This document shows positions 7,447 through 14,229 of a stretch of DNA of 64,000 bases, piece after piece. Position numbers and translations under genes: made by a program. The notes under the pieces are model-generated. The model made no database searches and was not told where the DNA came from. It saw nothing but the letters and a program-made list of their open reading frames with translations. Position 1 is the stretch's first letter. Each line of letters starts with the position of its first letter. The stretch covers positions 124,001 to 188,000 of the forward strand of contig NZ_JABUMX010000002.1 of the NCBI RefSeq assembly GCF_013327855.1, in the 5' to 3' direction. Origin of the DNA: Phyllobacterium pellucidum (GTDB lineage: Bacteria; Pseudomonadota; Alphaproteobacteria; Rhizobiales; Rhizobiaceae).

Positions 7447-7941
7447 TTACGCAGCCTCCTCGCTGAAACCCGGATCTTCGCCGTTGATGGTTTTTGACAA
7501 ATCCTTGTTTGCAAAGGCCGTTCCGTCGTTCATGCCGCGCTGCCAGGCCTGCCCCATCGGGCTATCGACGCCATATGGATTGATGTTTTCCTTGCGGCCC
7601 TTACCTGCCGCGAGACCCTCGGCGTAGGCGCGCTCCTCGGCGTCCGCCCGATCTACGTCGAGTAAGTCAAGCTGGCGGCCAAGTGGATGACCAAGCCAGC
7701 GAGCAACCCTGATCTTCCATTCCAGATCGCGAATGACATCGTTGATGTCTTTGTCCTCAAGCTCCTGAGCCCATTTGAAGACTGACTTTGGAATCCCGGC
7801 GTTGCTGGCGCGCTTATAATTGTCCTTCATTCCCGACATGATGCCGGCGATCTCGCTCTTATCCTGCTTGATCACGCCGAGTGTCTCGTGGAAGACCTGC
7901 TCGATATAGTCGTCGTTGCTGTTATGGCCTGCTGCGGTCAT
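7447..7941 (-). CDS. Phage protein with ribosome modulation factor-like C-terminus
   Basis: A 164-residue protein. The N-terminal part is helical (DNYKRASNAGIPKSVFKWAQ). At about residues 107-142, YAEGLAAGKGRKENINPYG, then AWQRGMNDG, resembles the RMF motif G-x3-G-x6-NPY-x6-AW-x2-GW, which in enteric bacteria dimerises ribosomes in stationary phase. Here it is appended to an unrelated N-terminal region. Rhizobial phages often carry such proteins. Its stop lies one base before the gene that follows. Confidence 0.6.
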   Translation of the reverse strand: MTAAGHNSNDDYIEQVFHETLGVIKQDKSEIAGIMSGMKDNYKRASNAGIPKSVFKWAQELEDKDINDVIRDLEWKIRVARWLGHPLGRQLDLLDVDRADAEERAYAEGLAAGKGRKENINPYGVDSPMGQAWQRGMNDGTAFANKDLSKTINGEDPGFSEEAA

Positions 7942-7974
7942 CGTGAATCCCCTTCATCAGTGGGTGTGGAATTT

Positions 7975-8364
7975 TCAGTCCCGCGAAGTTCCGGCGCGAT
8001 CCATAGCGCCAAGGAACGCGCGGAAAGCAGCAATGAACGAGCGAGAGATATCCTCCTCTTCGCCAGCCAAGAGAGCTTCGGCCCGGGCAATGATCCGTTC
8101 ATTCTTTGATAGTTCTGATTGGCCGTATCGGACACCGGCTATCTCCTCGATTTCTTTGATTTCGTCGGCGCTGATCGATATGCGCGGATCCGCATACCAA
8201 GCGTCTTTGGTTCTGTTGAATGACCAGCCAAGCAGCCTTGAAGCGGCCCTGATGCGGTCCTTGACGCTCCGGCCCGACCCCACCGGAGAAATGCGCTCGT
8301 GAAGCGCGCACTGCACAAATTCAACGCTACTCATTTTGGATTTCTCCGATGATTTTTCGGACAT
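7975..8364 (-). CDS. Phage hypothetical protein (129 aa)
   Basis: Starts MSEKSSEKSKMSSVEFVQCA with AAAGGA about 9 bases upstream. The remaining sequence is helical and charged, with WSFNRTKDAWYADPRISISA, a pattern of regulatory phage proteins that contain a small helix-turn-helix. An alternative start is the ATG at 8334. No certain family. Confidence 0.5.
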   Translation of the reverse strand: MSEKSSEKSKMSSVEFVQCALHERISPVGSGRSVKDRIRAASRLLGWSFNRTKDAWYADPRISISADEIKEIEEIAGVRYGQSELSKNERIIARAEALLAGEEEDISRSFIAAFRAFLGAMDRAGTSRD

Positions 8365-8510
8365 TTCCGAAGTCCTTTCCGGTACGTGTTGAGACGTACT
8401 ACCGGGGCGTTAGGCTTCGGTTCTGGGTTGAAAGGGAAAGACGATGAACCTGCAGCGAGCAAAAGGTTTGGCGACGCAGATGCCGGTGCAGTTGGAATTG
8501 TTCGGATCAT
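8331..8510 (-). CDS. Possible small phage ORF (59 aa)
   Basis: ATG at 8510 overlaps the stop of the preceding membrane-peptide gene by 4 bp, and the frame ends inside the next gene's start (33-bp overlap). Composition is Pro/Ala/Ser-rich then basic. The overlap pattern is its only support. Confidence 0.3.
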   Translation of the reverse strand: MIRTIPTAPASASPNLLLAAGSSSFPFNPEPKPNAPVVRLNTYRKGLRKCPKNHRRNPK

Positions 8511-8686
8511 TTGCGAAACTTCCCCGCAATGGGGGTCGCCAGACCCGAAATTACGGCCCAAAGAACAACTACAGGCCAGATTGCGACAACGATCCATTCG
8601 CGGACGCCCGGGGCTACATCCCACCGTATGAAGGCAGCACCCCCAAATAGACCCAAGACATAGAGGCTGATCGCGACGACGGTCAT
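8507..8686 (-). CDS. Small membrane protein with two predicted helices (59 aa)
   Basis: ATG at 8686 directly follows the TGA of the 84-residue gene (TGAATG). The sequence has two hydrophobic stretches, VVAISLYVLGLFGGAAF and WIVVAIWPVVVLWAVISGLA, separated by a short charged loop with RWDVAPGVRE. The topology suggests a hairpin membrane peptide. The role is unknown; holin-like use is possible but it lies in the early operon. Confidence 0.5.
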   Translation of the reverse strand: MTVVAISLYVLGLFGGAAFIRWDVAPGVREWIVVAIWPVVVLWAVISGLATPIAGKFRK

Positions 8687-8941
8687 TCAAGCCACCGCTG
8701 CTGGTGCGGTTGGCCAAGGCATCCACGCTACTGGCGGAGAGTCCTTCGTGAACATCTCCCAAGCCTCACGCTTGGATATCCAACGACTGACGGTGACGGT
8801 GCCAGAAGAACCCACTGCGATGATCTTTCGATCTTGGGGCGCCGATTGCATGTCGAAGTTCCAATCCGACGCTGCTGATTTCGCAACCGCCAAGGCCTCC
8901 TCGAGGCCAGCAATGATTTTCTGAAATGCCTCAGCACTCAC
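8687..8941 (-). CDS. DUF551-like phage protein (84 aa)
   Basis: Starts at GTG 8941 (GTGA overlap). After a helical N-terminus, the pattern SAPQDRKIIAVGSSGTVTVS ... W ... PPVAWMPWP resembles the DUF551 family of small phage proteins of unknown function. A weak homology judged by motif only. It co-transcribes with the Cro-like gene. Confidence 0.5.
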   Translation of the reverse strand: MSAEAFQKIIAGLEEALAVAKSAASDWNFDMQSAPQDRKIIAVGSSGTVTVSRWISKREAWEMFTKDSPPVAWMPWPTAPAAVA

Positions 8942-9126
8942 GCTTTCACCTCGTACTCGGAAGGATCAATCTTGCGGACGTCAGAAGCCGCTCCAAACGT
9001 ACCAAGCTGTTTGGTACGAAACTCGCGCGTGCCCTGCGGATCGAACGTCGCTGCAGCTCCTGTTCGGAGCCAGCCCGGCGCTTTCGCAGCGGCACGCGCC
9101 ATTTTCTTCTGGGAGGATTTACTCAT
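8938..9126 (-). CDS. Phage hypothetical protein (62 aa)
   Basis: Start set at the ATG at 9126, in an ATGA overlap with the Cro-like gene. Basic N-terminus MSKSSQKKMARAAAKAPGW, then a charged tail SDVRKIDPSEYEVKA. No family recognised. The upstream extension in frame is out of character with its neighbours. Confidence 0.45.
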   Translation of the reverse strand: MSKSSQKKMARAAAKAPGWLRTGAAATFDPQGTREFRTKQLGTFGAASDVRKIDPSEYEVKA

Positions 9127-9371
9127 GCTGCCGCTTCCGTAACCGGTCGAGAGACAGACGTGGGCCACTCCGCGCCGTCTGGCCAATTCTCGGAGAACCA
9201 CAAGACAACTTCGTCGTACTTTTTCGCGGTGAAGGTCTTGCCTTCCCTGATACGAGTGAAGAACCGGCCATCGGAGGCGCAAAGCCGTCCGATGGTGCTC
9301 TCCTCGATCTTGCGAGAAACACCGAAAGCCGAAGCCAGTGACAAAAGATTGTTTGAAAGCTCTGTTTCCAT
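9123..9371 (-). CDS. Cro-like / early transcription regulator (82 aa)
   Basis: First gene of the leftward operon. The sequence LSLASAFGVSRKIEESTIGR with a helix-turn-helix-like arrangement, and RFFTRIREGKTFTAKKYDEV, fits small rhizobial phage regulators that take the place of Cro. The ATG at 9371 lies at the predicted transcription start of promoter pL, so the message may be leaderless; a TTG at 9377 is upstream of that and less likely. It would compete with the repressor at the shared operators. Confidence 0.6.
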   Translation of the reverse strand: METELSNNLLSLASAFGVSRKIEESTIGRLCASDGRFFTRIREGKTFTAKKYDEVVLWFSENWPDGAEWPTSVSRPVTEAAA

Positions 9372-9377
9372 ATACAA

Positions 9378-9406
9378 AGGGTAGTGGGAAACTTCCCACT
9401 TATCAA
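9378..9406 (-). promoter_or_regulatory. Leftward early promoter pL with operator in the spacer
   Basis: On the minus strand TTGATA (9406-9401) and TACCCT (9383-9378) are 17 bases apart. The spacer is the palindrome that forms operator 1. Transcription would start at about 9371, on the ATG of the Cro-like gene. Confidence 0.7.
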
Positions 9407-9445
9407 GGGGAAATTTCCGATTTCACAAAATATGTGGAAATTTCC
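9383..9445. promoter_or_regulatory. Operators 1-3 of the repressor
   Basis: Three related palindromes. Operator 1 at 9383-9400 has half-sites AGTGGGAA and TTCCCACT with an AC centre. Operator 2 (9409-9418) and operator 3 (9436-9445) share the core GGAAATTTCC. Centres are 22 and 27 bases apart. Operator 1 covers the pL spacer and operator 3 covers the repressor promoter spacer. Confidence 0.75.
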
Positions 9446-9451
9446 TATTGT
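9422..9451 (+). promoter_or_regulatory. Repressor promoter with operator 3
   Basis: TTCACA (9422-9427) and TATTGT (9446-9451), spacer 18. Operator 3 lies in the spacer, so autoregulation is likely. The start site would be about 9458, giving only a few bases of leader before the ATG at 9461. Confidence 0.5.
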
Positions 9452-9460
9452 CGCGAGATC

Positions 9461-10144
9461 ATGGATCTCAAAACGATTGTAGTTAACCGCTTGGAACAAC
9501 TTGGTGTTGGCGCTGTAGAGGCCGCCACTGCTGCAGGCATTGAACGAACCTTCATTCGCGATATCGTTGATGGCAAAAAGAAATCGGTGCGAGCGGATAA
9601 AATGGGGGCATTAGCGCGGGCTTTAAAACTTAACCCCGAAGCGCTTATGCAAGGCGAATTGCTGGCTGATGACGAGCCGGTCGACCACGCTTCCTATGTA
9701 CGTCTCATGGGGTTCATTGGAGCTGGCGCTGTGATCGAGCCTGACTTTGAACAGACGCCTCCGGAAGGTCTCGATCAAATCCATATAGAAATCCCGCTTC
9801 CTGGCGACATGATTGCATTCCAAGTGAAGGGCGTTTCGATGTTGCCTCGCTATGACGAGGGCGACGTAATCATCGTTTGGCGGGAACAGAAGCGCGGGAC
9901 CGACTCGTTCCTTGGCGAAGAGGCCGCAGTACGTACGCGCGACGGCCGAAGGTTTCTCAAAACTATACGTCGCGGCGAGAACGGCTATACGTTGGAATCG
10001 TGGAATGACCACCCCATTGAAAATCAAGAATTGGATTGGGTTGGCGAAATCTACGTCACGATTCGGGGCAATCAACTTCGGCGTATGGTGAAGTCCATGC
10101 ACCGCCAAGGCGGTGTTCAAGGCCAATTGAAGTTGCGCGCCTAA
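9461..10144 (+). CDS. LexA/S24-type phage repressor (CI-like)
   Basis: A 227-residue repressor. Residues 1-65 hold a helix-turn-helix region (EAATAAGIERTFIRDIVDG). The C-terminal S24 peptidase fold has S126 in KGVSMLPRY, K167 in RRFLKTIRR, and a probable cleavage site at FIGAGAVIEP (about 88-90), so RecA-stimulated self-cleavage on DNA damage would lift repression. The start at 9461 is chosen over an open frame extending upstream to 9338, because the promoter and operators occupy that sequence. It lies divergent from the Cro-like gene. Likely binds the five GGAAA-type operators. Confidence 0.85.
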   Translation: MDLKTIVVNRLEQLGVGAVEAATAAGIERTFIRDIVDGKKKSVRADKMGALARALKLNPEALMQGELLADDEPVDHASYVRLMGFIGAGAVIEPDFEQTPPEGLDQIHIEIPLPGDMIAFQVKGVSMLPRYDEGDVIIVWREQKRGTDSFLGEEAAVRTRDGRRFLKTIRRGENGYTLESWNDHPIENQELDWVGEIYVTIRGNQLRRMVKSMHRQGGVQGQLKLRA

Positions 10145-10384
10145 ATGGATCCCGTTCGTCTTATAGTTGTCATGGCCTTTGATCGCTCCGACGAAGGCGA
10201 GCTCGTTCCTGCTTTTGAGGCTATGCAATTCGACAGCGAAGATCGCGCGATGCGCAGCGCTCGCGAGTTGGCGAGAAAGCATGATGGCGTTCTCGCCTGG
10301 GCGCGTGACGCTCAACCGGATGTAGGTGAATACGGGCCGCCGACGGTCCTCTTTCAGTCCGGTCAAGTGCCGGAGATGGAATAA
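10145..10384 (+). CDS. Phage hypothetical protein downstream of the repressor (79 aa)
   Basis: Follows the repressor stop with no gap (TAAATG), so it is read from the same transcript. Starts MDPVRLIVVMAFDRSDEGEL and is acidic, with a single domain and no membrane segment. Its position suggests it is made in the lysogen, perhaps in immunity or exclusion; no motif supports this. Confidence 0.6.
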   Translation: MDPVRLIVVMAFDRSDEGELVPAFEAMQFDSEDRAMRSARELARKHDGVLAWARDAQPDVGEYGPPTVLFQSGQVPEME

Positions 10385-10402
10385 TGCCGGATTTTCGGAG
10401 CG

Positions 10403-10696
10403 ATGCCGAAGGGAATCGTCGGTGAGAAAATAGTTCGGTTCTGGCGCTGGAATGGCGACGGTGATGCACCGCAGTTTACTCACTGGACCAATCGTGGAAC
10501 CATCAAAATCAGAGCGAAAACACCTGGCATCTCTAGCGAGGTCTTATTTAATGGCCTCCTGCTCGGAATAGACGATATCCTGCCGATAATTCCGGCTGAA
10601 AATCTCCATCGAGGCAACTACGACAAAGACGCGGGATTCAAGATCAGCGAGATTGTTCCGGCGGCTTTGGATGAATGGAATGATCTGGGAGGCTAA
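10403..10696 (+). CDS. Phage hypothetical protein (97 aa)
   Basis: A soluble protein beginning MPKGIVGEKIVRFWRWNGDG. Beta-rich in prediction. It is the third gene after the repressor and may be lysogen-expressed. Its end overlaps the small minus-strand gene by 53 bases, which lowers confidence in one of the two. Confidence 0.5.
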   Translation: MPKGIVGEKIVRFWRWNGDGDAPQFTHWTNRGTIKIRAKTPGISSEVLFNGLLLGIDDILPIIPAENLHRGNYDKDAGFKISEIVPAALDEWNDLGG

Positions 10697-10841
10697 AATA
10701 TTCGTCCAGAAGATATCGCAGACGCATAAGGCCTTCGTAACCTATCTGAATCCGCTGATGTTCACCGCCTACCTGAATAAGCAACGCGCCAGAAATGGTA
10801 ATTCCGCTAGGATAGGCGCCTTCTATTGATCTAGCGTCCAT
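10644..10841 (-). CDS. Phage hypothetical protein (65 aa), minus strand
   Basis: ATG at 10841 follows a strong ribosome binding site (AGGAAGGAAA, about 8 bases away). The sequence includes SGALLIQVGGEHQRIQIGYE and LMRLRYLLDEYF, well-formed beta and helical segments with hydrophobic periodicity. It points leftward into the repressor operon, and may be a small lysogenic gene. No family. Confidence 0.55.
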   Translation of the reverse strand: MDARSIEGAYPSGITISGALLIQVGGEHQRIQIGYEGLMRLRYLLDEYFSLPDHSIHPKPPEQSR

Positions 10842-11398
10842 CAAGGTTTTTCCTTCCTGTTGTGAATATCGAACGCTGATTGCGCACGCGTGTTTGATAG
10901 TTCTGAACCCTTTTCACTTAACCTTCCTTTCTATCTCTTCTCTCCTTCAGGGGATTTCTCAGGAACGATTAGGCTTTAAGGAAACGGCGTAGTAATCCCT
11001 TGGAGCCGGAATAATCCGACCCAAGGAAACTACACGTCTTCAGGACTCGATTGAGTATTCTGAGGTATCCGTGCATCCCCGCCAAGCCATATGTCGGCCC
11101 GTCCCACCTGCGGATCATGGTCGGCTTTTATTGGCTGGTGAGCCTCATGCGCCGGGACCGATCTCCCGTTGTCGTCGCGCCTTCCCTTCAACCTGATTGC
11201 CGGTTGACCGCTTGAGTCCCTTGCCTTCGACGCTGCCATGGACCGGCAAACCACTCCCCTACTGCACCTGCGTTACAGACTTGTCCGCTTCGCCGTGAGG
11301 CCGTCCCTTTCAGGATAGGCATTCCATGGAGACCACCAAAAAGCACTCGGTGATTTGCCATGGCATAAACCCGGTCGCGACAGCGCGTCAAACAAAAA
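10842..11398. other. Gene-poor stretch between lysogenic and rightward early genes
   Basis: About 560 bases without a confident gene. Two overlapping minus-strand frames (11030-11254 and to about 11361) have low-complexity, Arg-rich translations and no ribosome binding site. The stretch holds a long imperfect hairpin at 10989-11033 and two GANTC sites at 11044 and 11214. Confidence 0.5.
10989..11033. ncRNA. Possible structured RNA or hairpin element
   Basis: Three nested stem pieces: GTAG (10989-10992) with CTAC (11030-11033); CCTTGG (10998-11003) with CCAAGG (11021-11026); CGGA (11007-11010) with TCCG (11015-11018), around an ATAA loop. It has small internal loops and no poly-T tail, so it is not a simple terminator. 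A phage regulatory RNA is possible. Confidence 0.3.
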
Positions 11399-11399
11399 A

Positions 11400-11450
11400 T
11401 AGGAAACTTCCCACTTTTACGTTGACGAGTAGGAAATCTCCCACTATTGT
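11400..11450 (+). promoter_or_regulatory. Rightward early promoter pR with operators 4 and 5
   Basis: TTGACG (11422-11427) and TATTGT (11445-11450) are spaced by 17 bases. Operator 5 (core GGAAATCTCC, 11432-11441) fills the spacer, and operator 4 (core GGAAACTTCC, 11402-11411) lies just upstream; centres are 30 bases apart. They match the operators beside the repressor. Start of transcription would be about 11457, on an ATG. Confidence 0.8.
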
Positions 11451-11456
11451 AACTCC

Positions 11457-11618
11457 ATGAAACGAACTTCATGGGGCATTACGATGAACACCTTCGACCC
11501 ATTCACACTCACCGATCTGGCGCTGCAATCAGCGGGCGCCGTCGTTCTCGTCATCCTCTGCGAACTGGCCAAGCGCCAGATCAATCGCACCGTCTCGCGC
11601 CGGAGGATCGCACGATGA
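11457..11618 (+). CDS. First gene of rightward operon: small membrane protein (53 aa)
   Basis: The ATG at 11457 coincides with the predicted start site; an internal ATG at 11484 would give 44 residues. The translation starts MKRTSWGITMNTFDPFTLTD and contains the hydrophobic segment SAGAVVLVILCEL followed by a basic tail (NRTVSRRRIAR), so one membrane helix. Its stop overlaps the next start by 4 bp. Confidence 0.5.
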   Translation: MKRTSWGITMNTFDPFTLTDLALQSAGAVVLVILCELAKRQINRTVSRRRIAR

Positions 11619-11827
11619 ACAGTTCCTACCGCCAAAGCATCATCCAAGAAGTCAAAGCGCTTCCGCGCAACAAGTTTCAGCGCATTTCTCACGCCGACTT
11701 TGATCGCATCAATGGTCGTATCAATGCCGACTACAAAGCCGGTCGCATCGAGTTCCACGATTTCGCGAACTGCTACGCCGTCATCGGTCAGGCAGTGAAC
11801 GGGTTTGCCAACGGGAGGTGGAATTGA
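11615..11827 (+). CDS. Phage hypothetical protein (70 aa)
   Basis: ATG at 11615 (ATGA overlap). Starts MNSSYRQSIIQEVKALPRNK; predicted helical with SHADFDRINGRINADYKAGR. A soluble early phage protein; no family recognised. The longer plus-strand frame beginning at 11471 lies in the same frame but its first part is shared with another gene, so the internal start is used. Confidence 0.6.
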   Translation: MNSSYRQSIIQEVKALPRNKFQRISHADFDRINGRINADYKAGRIEFHDFANCYAVIGQAVNGFANGRWN

Positions 11828-11829
11828 AC

Positions 11830-12144
11830 ATGAGCGCGCACCCCGCCAACAGCGTCTTTCACGCACTCACCAATGTTGTGAAGAGCGTCCGATCAGTCAC
11901 CGTTGAGGACATCTGCTCCGACATGCCAATGGGCCGCCACGTCAAGAAGGCGTTGGAGTTTGGCTACAACATTCCACCCGAGACCGAGATCAACCACGCC
12001 ATTCGCTGGCTGGACCGGCTAATTCAAAGCCAGGTGTCGCTCCGGCAGGCAAAGAGCTGGGCATACGACAGCAACCGACTGATCGGCTTGGTCCAGAACA
12101 AGCGGTCCCTAGAAGAGGCGCTGGAGCGCCGGCAGGCAGCGTGA
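11830..12144 (+). CDS. Phage hypothetical protein (104 aa)
   Basis: Start at ATG 11830, 10 bases after GGGAGGTG; a GTG at 11818 is in frame but lies in the binding site. Contains VFHALTNVVKSVRSVTVEDI and helical, charged C-terminus with SLRQAKSWAYDSN. Resembles host-takeover-type early proteins of phages in general, but no homology is recognised. Confidence 0.6.
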   Translation: MSAHPANSVFHALTNVVKSVRSVTVEDICSDMPMGRHVKKALEFGYNIPPETEINHAIRWLDRLIQSQVSLRQAKSWAYDSNRLIGLVQNKRSLEEALERRQAA

Positions 12145-12251
12145 TGGGCGAAGATGATCCTGACACCGACTGGTGGGAAGTCGATGACCCCATCGAGGTC
12201 GAAGAATTCGACGACGATTTCAACAACGATATCACCGAGGAGGCAGTTTGA
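12144..12251 (+). CDS. Very acidic small peptide (35 aa)
   Basis: Starts at 12144 in TGATG with the preceding stop and ends in TGATG with the next gene. Almost half the residues are Asp or Glu (starts MGEDDPDTDWWEVDDPIEV). DNA-mimic peptides have this composition, but so do many phage ORFs; its position as a coupled gene is the main support. Confidence 0.45.
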   Translation: MGEDDPDTDWWEVDDPIEVEEFDDDFNNDITEEAV

Positions 12252-12367
12252 TGCTCAGTTTTTCAATCGCATGTGTCGGCCTTGCCGGTCTGACAGCAAT
12301 CGTCCTCGCCAACATCGGAACATTGGTCAAGACCTACGACCAGATCATGAATGAGGTCGACCAATGA
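12251..12367 (+). CDS. Single-pass membrane micropeptide (38 aa)
   Basis: Coupled at both ends (TGATG before, ATGA after). Begins MLSFSIACVGLAGLTAIVLA, a membrane helix, followed by a polar helix with KTYDQIMNEVDQ. No ribosome binding site of its own is clear. Confidence 0.5.
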   Translation: MLSFSIACVGLAGLTAIVLANIGTLVKTYDQIMNEVDQ

Positions 12368-12567
12368 GCTGTAGACCCCTCAACGAACGGGAATTGCCAG
12401 ACGACTACCCTGTTTATGGTGATTACCTGTACGTCGCTGACGGCAAGGTAATTCGGTCTGATGTGTTTGGCACGGTACGCGACTTACGGCGCGACACGGG
12501 TGCCAAGGTAATCACAAGCTGTGACATCTACGGTCGTGAAGCGCTCGCCAAGGCAGGTGCGCTATGA
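12364..12567 (+). CDS. Phage hypothetical protein (67 aa)
   Basis: Begins MSCRPLNERELPDDYPVYGD; includes YVADGKVIRSDVFGTVRDLR, a small beta-rich fold. ATGA overlaps at both ends. It is similar in size and charge to other early phage proteins; no family. Confidence 0.55.
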   Translation: MSCRPLNERELPDDYPVYGDYLYVADGKVIRSDVFGTVRDLRRDTGAKVITSCDIYGREALAKAGAL

Positions 12568-12722
12568 GCCCGATCTCCCTCATCGAACTCGAACACATCC
12601 GCCTGATGCAGGCACGCAAGCACAGAATGCGTGTCCGCCTCGTCGAGTGGTTCAGCATCGGCGTGATCGCCCTGTTCGGCGTGATCCAAGTGATCAATTT
12701 CATAGCGAGCGTCTGGCTATGA
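12564..12722 (+). CDS. Membrane peptide with amphipathic N-terminus (52 aa)
   Basis: Starts at 12564 (ATGA) and ends at 12722, overlapping the ERF gene by 4 bp. A charged helix (LIELEHIRLMQARKHRMRV) leads into the hydrophobic run FSIGVIALFGVIQVINFIA. One membrane helix near the C-terminus. The function is unknown. Confidence 0.5.
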   Translation: MSPISLIELEHIRLMQARKHRMRVRLVEWFSIGVIALFGVIQVINFIASVWL

Positions 12723-13621
12723 GCACTGAACGGATCATCGATACCGACGCCTTTGTCCAGATCGGGCAGCCCGCCAACGCGGTCGTTGCCGAGGTCGCCA
12801 AGAAAATCAACAAACCATACGAGGGAGCTGCAGCCATGAGCGCGCCAGCCGTAATCGACAATCAGAATGTAACTTCGACGACTCCGATCCGAGGTTCGAT
12901 GACACCGATGGACATGCTCAACCATGCCGTCGAGACCGGTGCGAACATCGAGACCCTGACCAAGCTCATGGACCTTCAGGACCGGTGGGAAAAGAACCAG
13001 GCGCGAAAGGCCTTTGAAGCCGCCATGTCTGCTGCCAAGGCTGAGATCCCCGAAATCAAGAAAAGCCGCAAGGTTGATTTCACGTCAGGCAAAGGCCGCA
13101 CCAACTACCAGTACGAAGACTTGGCGGGCATCATGAGCGCCGTCGCGCCGGTTTTGTCCAAGCATGGTCTTCATGTTCGGTACCGCACCGCGGCCGAACC
13201 CAACATGCCGATCTCGGTGACGTGCATCATTTCGCACAGCATGGGCCACAGCGAGGAGAACACGCTGACGGCCGGCCGCGATGACAGCGGCAACAAGAAC
13301 AGCATCCAGGCAATCGGTTCAACGGTCACATACTTGCAGCGGTACACACTCAAGGCTGTGCTTGGTTTGGCAGCGGCCGCAGACGATGACGGCAGTACCG
13401 CAGATCAGACGACCGACGAAGCGAAGCCAATAACCGAGGCGCAAGCGTCGGTAATCCGCGAACTGATCGAACAGGGCGAGCTCGAGACGCCGACCTTCTG
13501 CGATCATTGGAAGGTTGAAGCCGTCACCGACATCCCCATGGACAAGTTCAACGAGGTGGTCGGTTCCCTGCGGCGCCGTGTGGCTTGGCTCAAACAGCAG
13601 AAGTCGGAGAGCGCGGCATGA
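12719..13621 (+). CDS. ERF-family single-strand annealing protein
   Basis: A 300-residue ERF (essential recombination function) protein that would anneal complementary single strands at double-strand ends. The core (from about 95) has KNQARKAFEAAMSAAKAEIP, then KSRKVDFTSG, NYQYEDLAGIMSAVAPVLSK HG, and TYLQRYTLKAVLGLA, which fit the family signature. The C-terminal region is charged. The start at 12719 follows the ATGA overlap and not the longer open frame. It pairs with the YqaJ exonuclease immediately downstream as a Red-like recombination system. Confidence 0.85.
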   Translation: MSTERIIDTDAFVQIGQPANAVVAEVAKKINKPYEGAAAMSAPAVIDNQNVTSTTPIRGSMTPMDMLNHAVETGANIETLTKLMDLQDRWEKNQARKAFEAAMSAAKAEIPEIKKSRKVDFTSGKGRTNYQYEDLAGIMSAVAPVLSKHGLHVRYRTAAEPNMPISVTCIISHSMGHSEENTLTAGRDDSGNKNSIQAIGSTVTYLQRYTLKAVLGLAAAADDDGSTADQTTDEAKPITEAQASVIRELIEQGELETPTFCDHWKVEAVTDIPMDKFNEVVGSLRRRVAWLKQQKSESAA

Positions 13622-14229
13622 TCGAGATCATCGACTGCGACCAGAATTCGCCGGAATGGTATCAGGCGCGTTGTGGCATCCCGACCGCTTCCAACTTCGC
13701 CACCATAATGGCGAAGGGCGAAGGCAAGGTCCGTCGAACCTACTTGCTTAAGCTGGCGGGCGAAATCCTGACCGGCGAACCATCTGAAGGCTACACCAAC
13801 GCCCACATGGAGCGCGGCCACGAGATGGAGCCGGAAGCGCGTTCACAGTACGCGTTCCTGACTGGTGCGGAGCTCACCCAGGTTGGGTTTGTTCGCAACG
13901 GCGCCAAAGGGGCGAGCCCCGATAGCCTGATTGGAAATAACGGTGTTGGCGAGTTCAAAACAAAACTCCCGCACTTGCTCATTGAGGTCTTGCTGAAAGA
14001 TCAGTTTCCACCCGAGCATCGCGCTCAGTGCCAAGGCGCGCTTTGGGTCTGCGAGCGTGAGTGGGTCGATATCGCCTGCTACTGGCCGAAGCTTCCGCTG
14101 TTCGTTAAGCGCGCCTACCGGGATGACGTCTACATCAAGCAAATCGCCGACGAGGTCGATCGCTTCAACGCCGATCTGGCCGATACAGTCGAACTCGTGC
14201 GCCGCTACGGCATGCTGGAGGCAGCATGA
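13618..14229 (+). CDS. YqaJ-type recombination exonuclease
   Basis: A 203-residue lambda exonuclease-fold protein. It has GIPTASNFATIMAKGEG, then GHEMEPEARSQY, and ASPDSLIG with GVGEFKTKLP, giving the D-x10-20-E-x-K signature of the PD-(D/E)XK nuclease. It would resect one strand from DNA ends for ERF. The start at 13618 overlaps the ERF stop. The length is typical for this family. Confidence 0.85.
   Translation: MIEIIDCDQNSPEWYQARCGIPTASNFATIMAKGEGKVRRTYLLKLAGEILTGEPSEGYTNAHMERGHEMEPEARSQYAFLTGAELTQVGFVRNGAKGASPDSLIGNNGVGEFKTKLPHLLIEVLLKDQFPPEHRAQCQGALWVCEREWVDIACYWPKLPLFVKRAYRDDVYIKQIADEVDRFNADLADTVELVRRYGMLEAA

Noticed and set aside
8444..8650. Plus-strand 68-residue ORF with a fair ribosome binding site
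   Set aside because: It is antisense to the tightly packed leftward operon and to the membrane-hairpin gene; its composition is irregular.
11030..11472. Minus-strand ORFs (to 11254 and 11472)
   Set aside because: Arg-rich, low-complexity translations without ribosome binding sites; the longer one runs across the pR operators.
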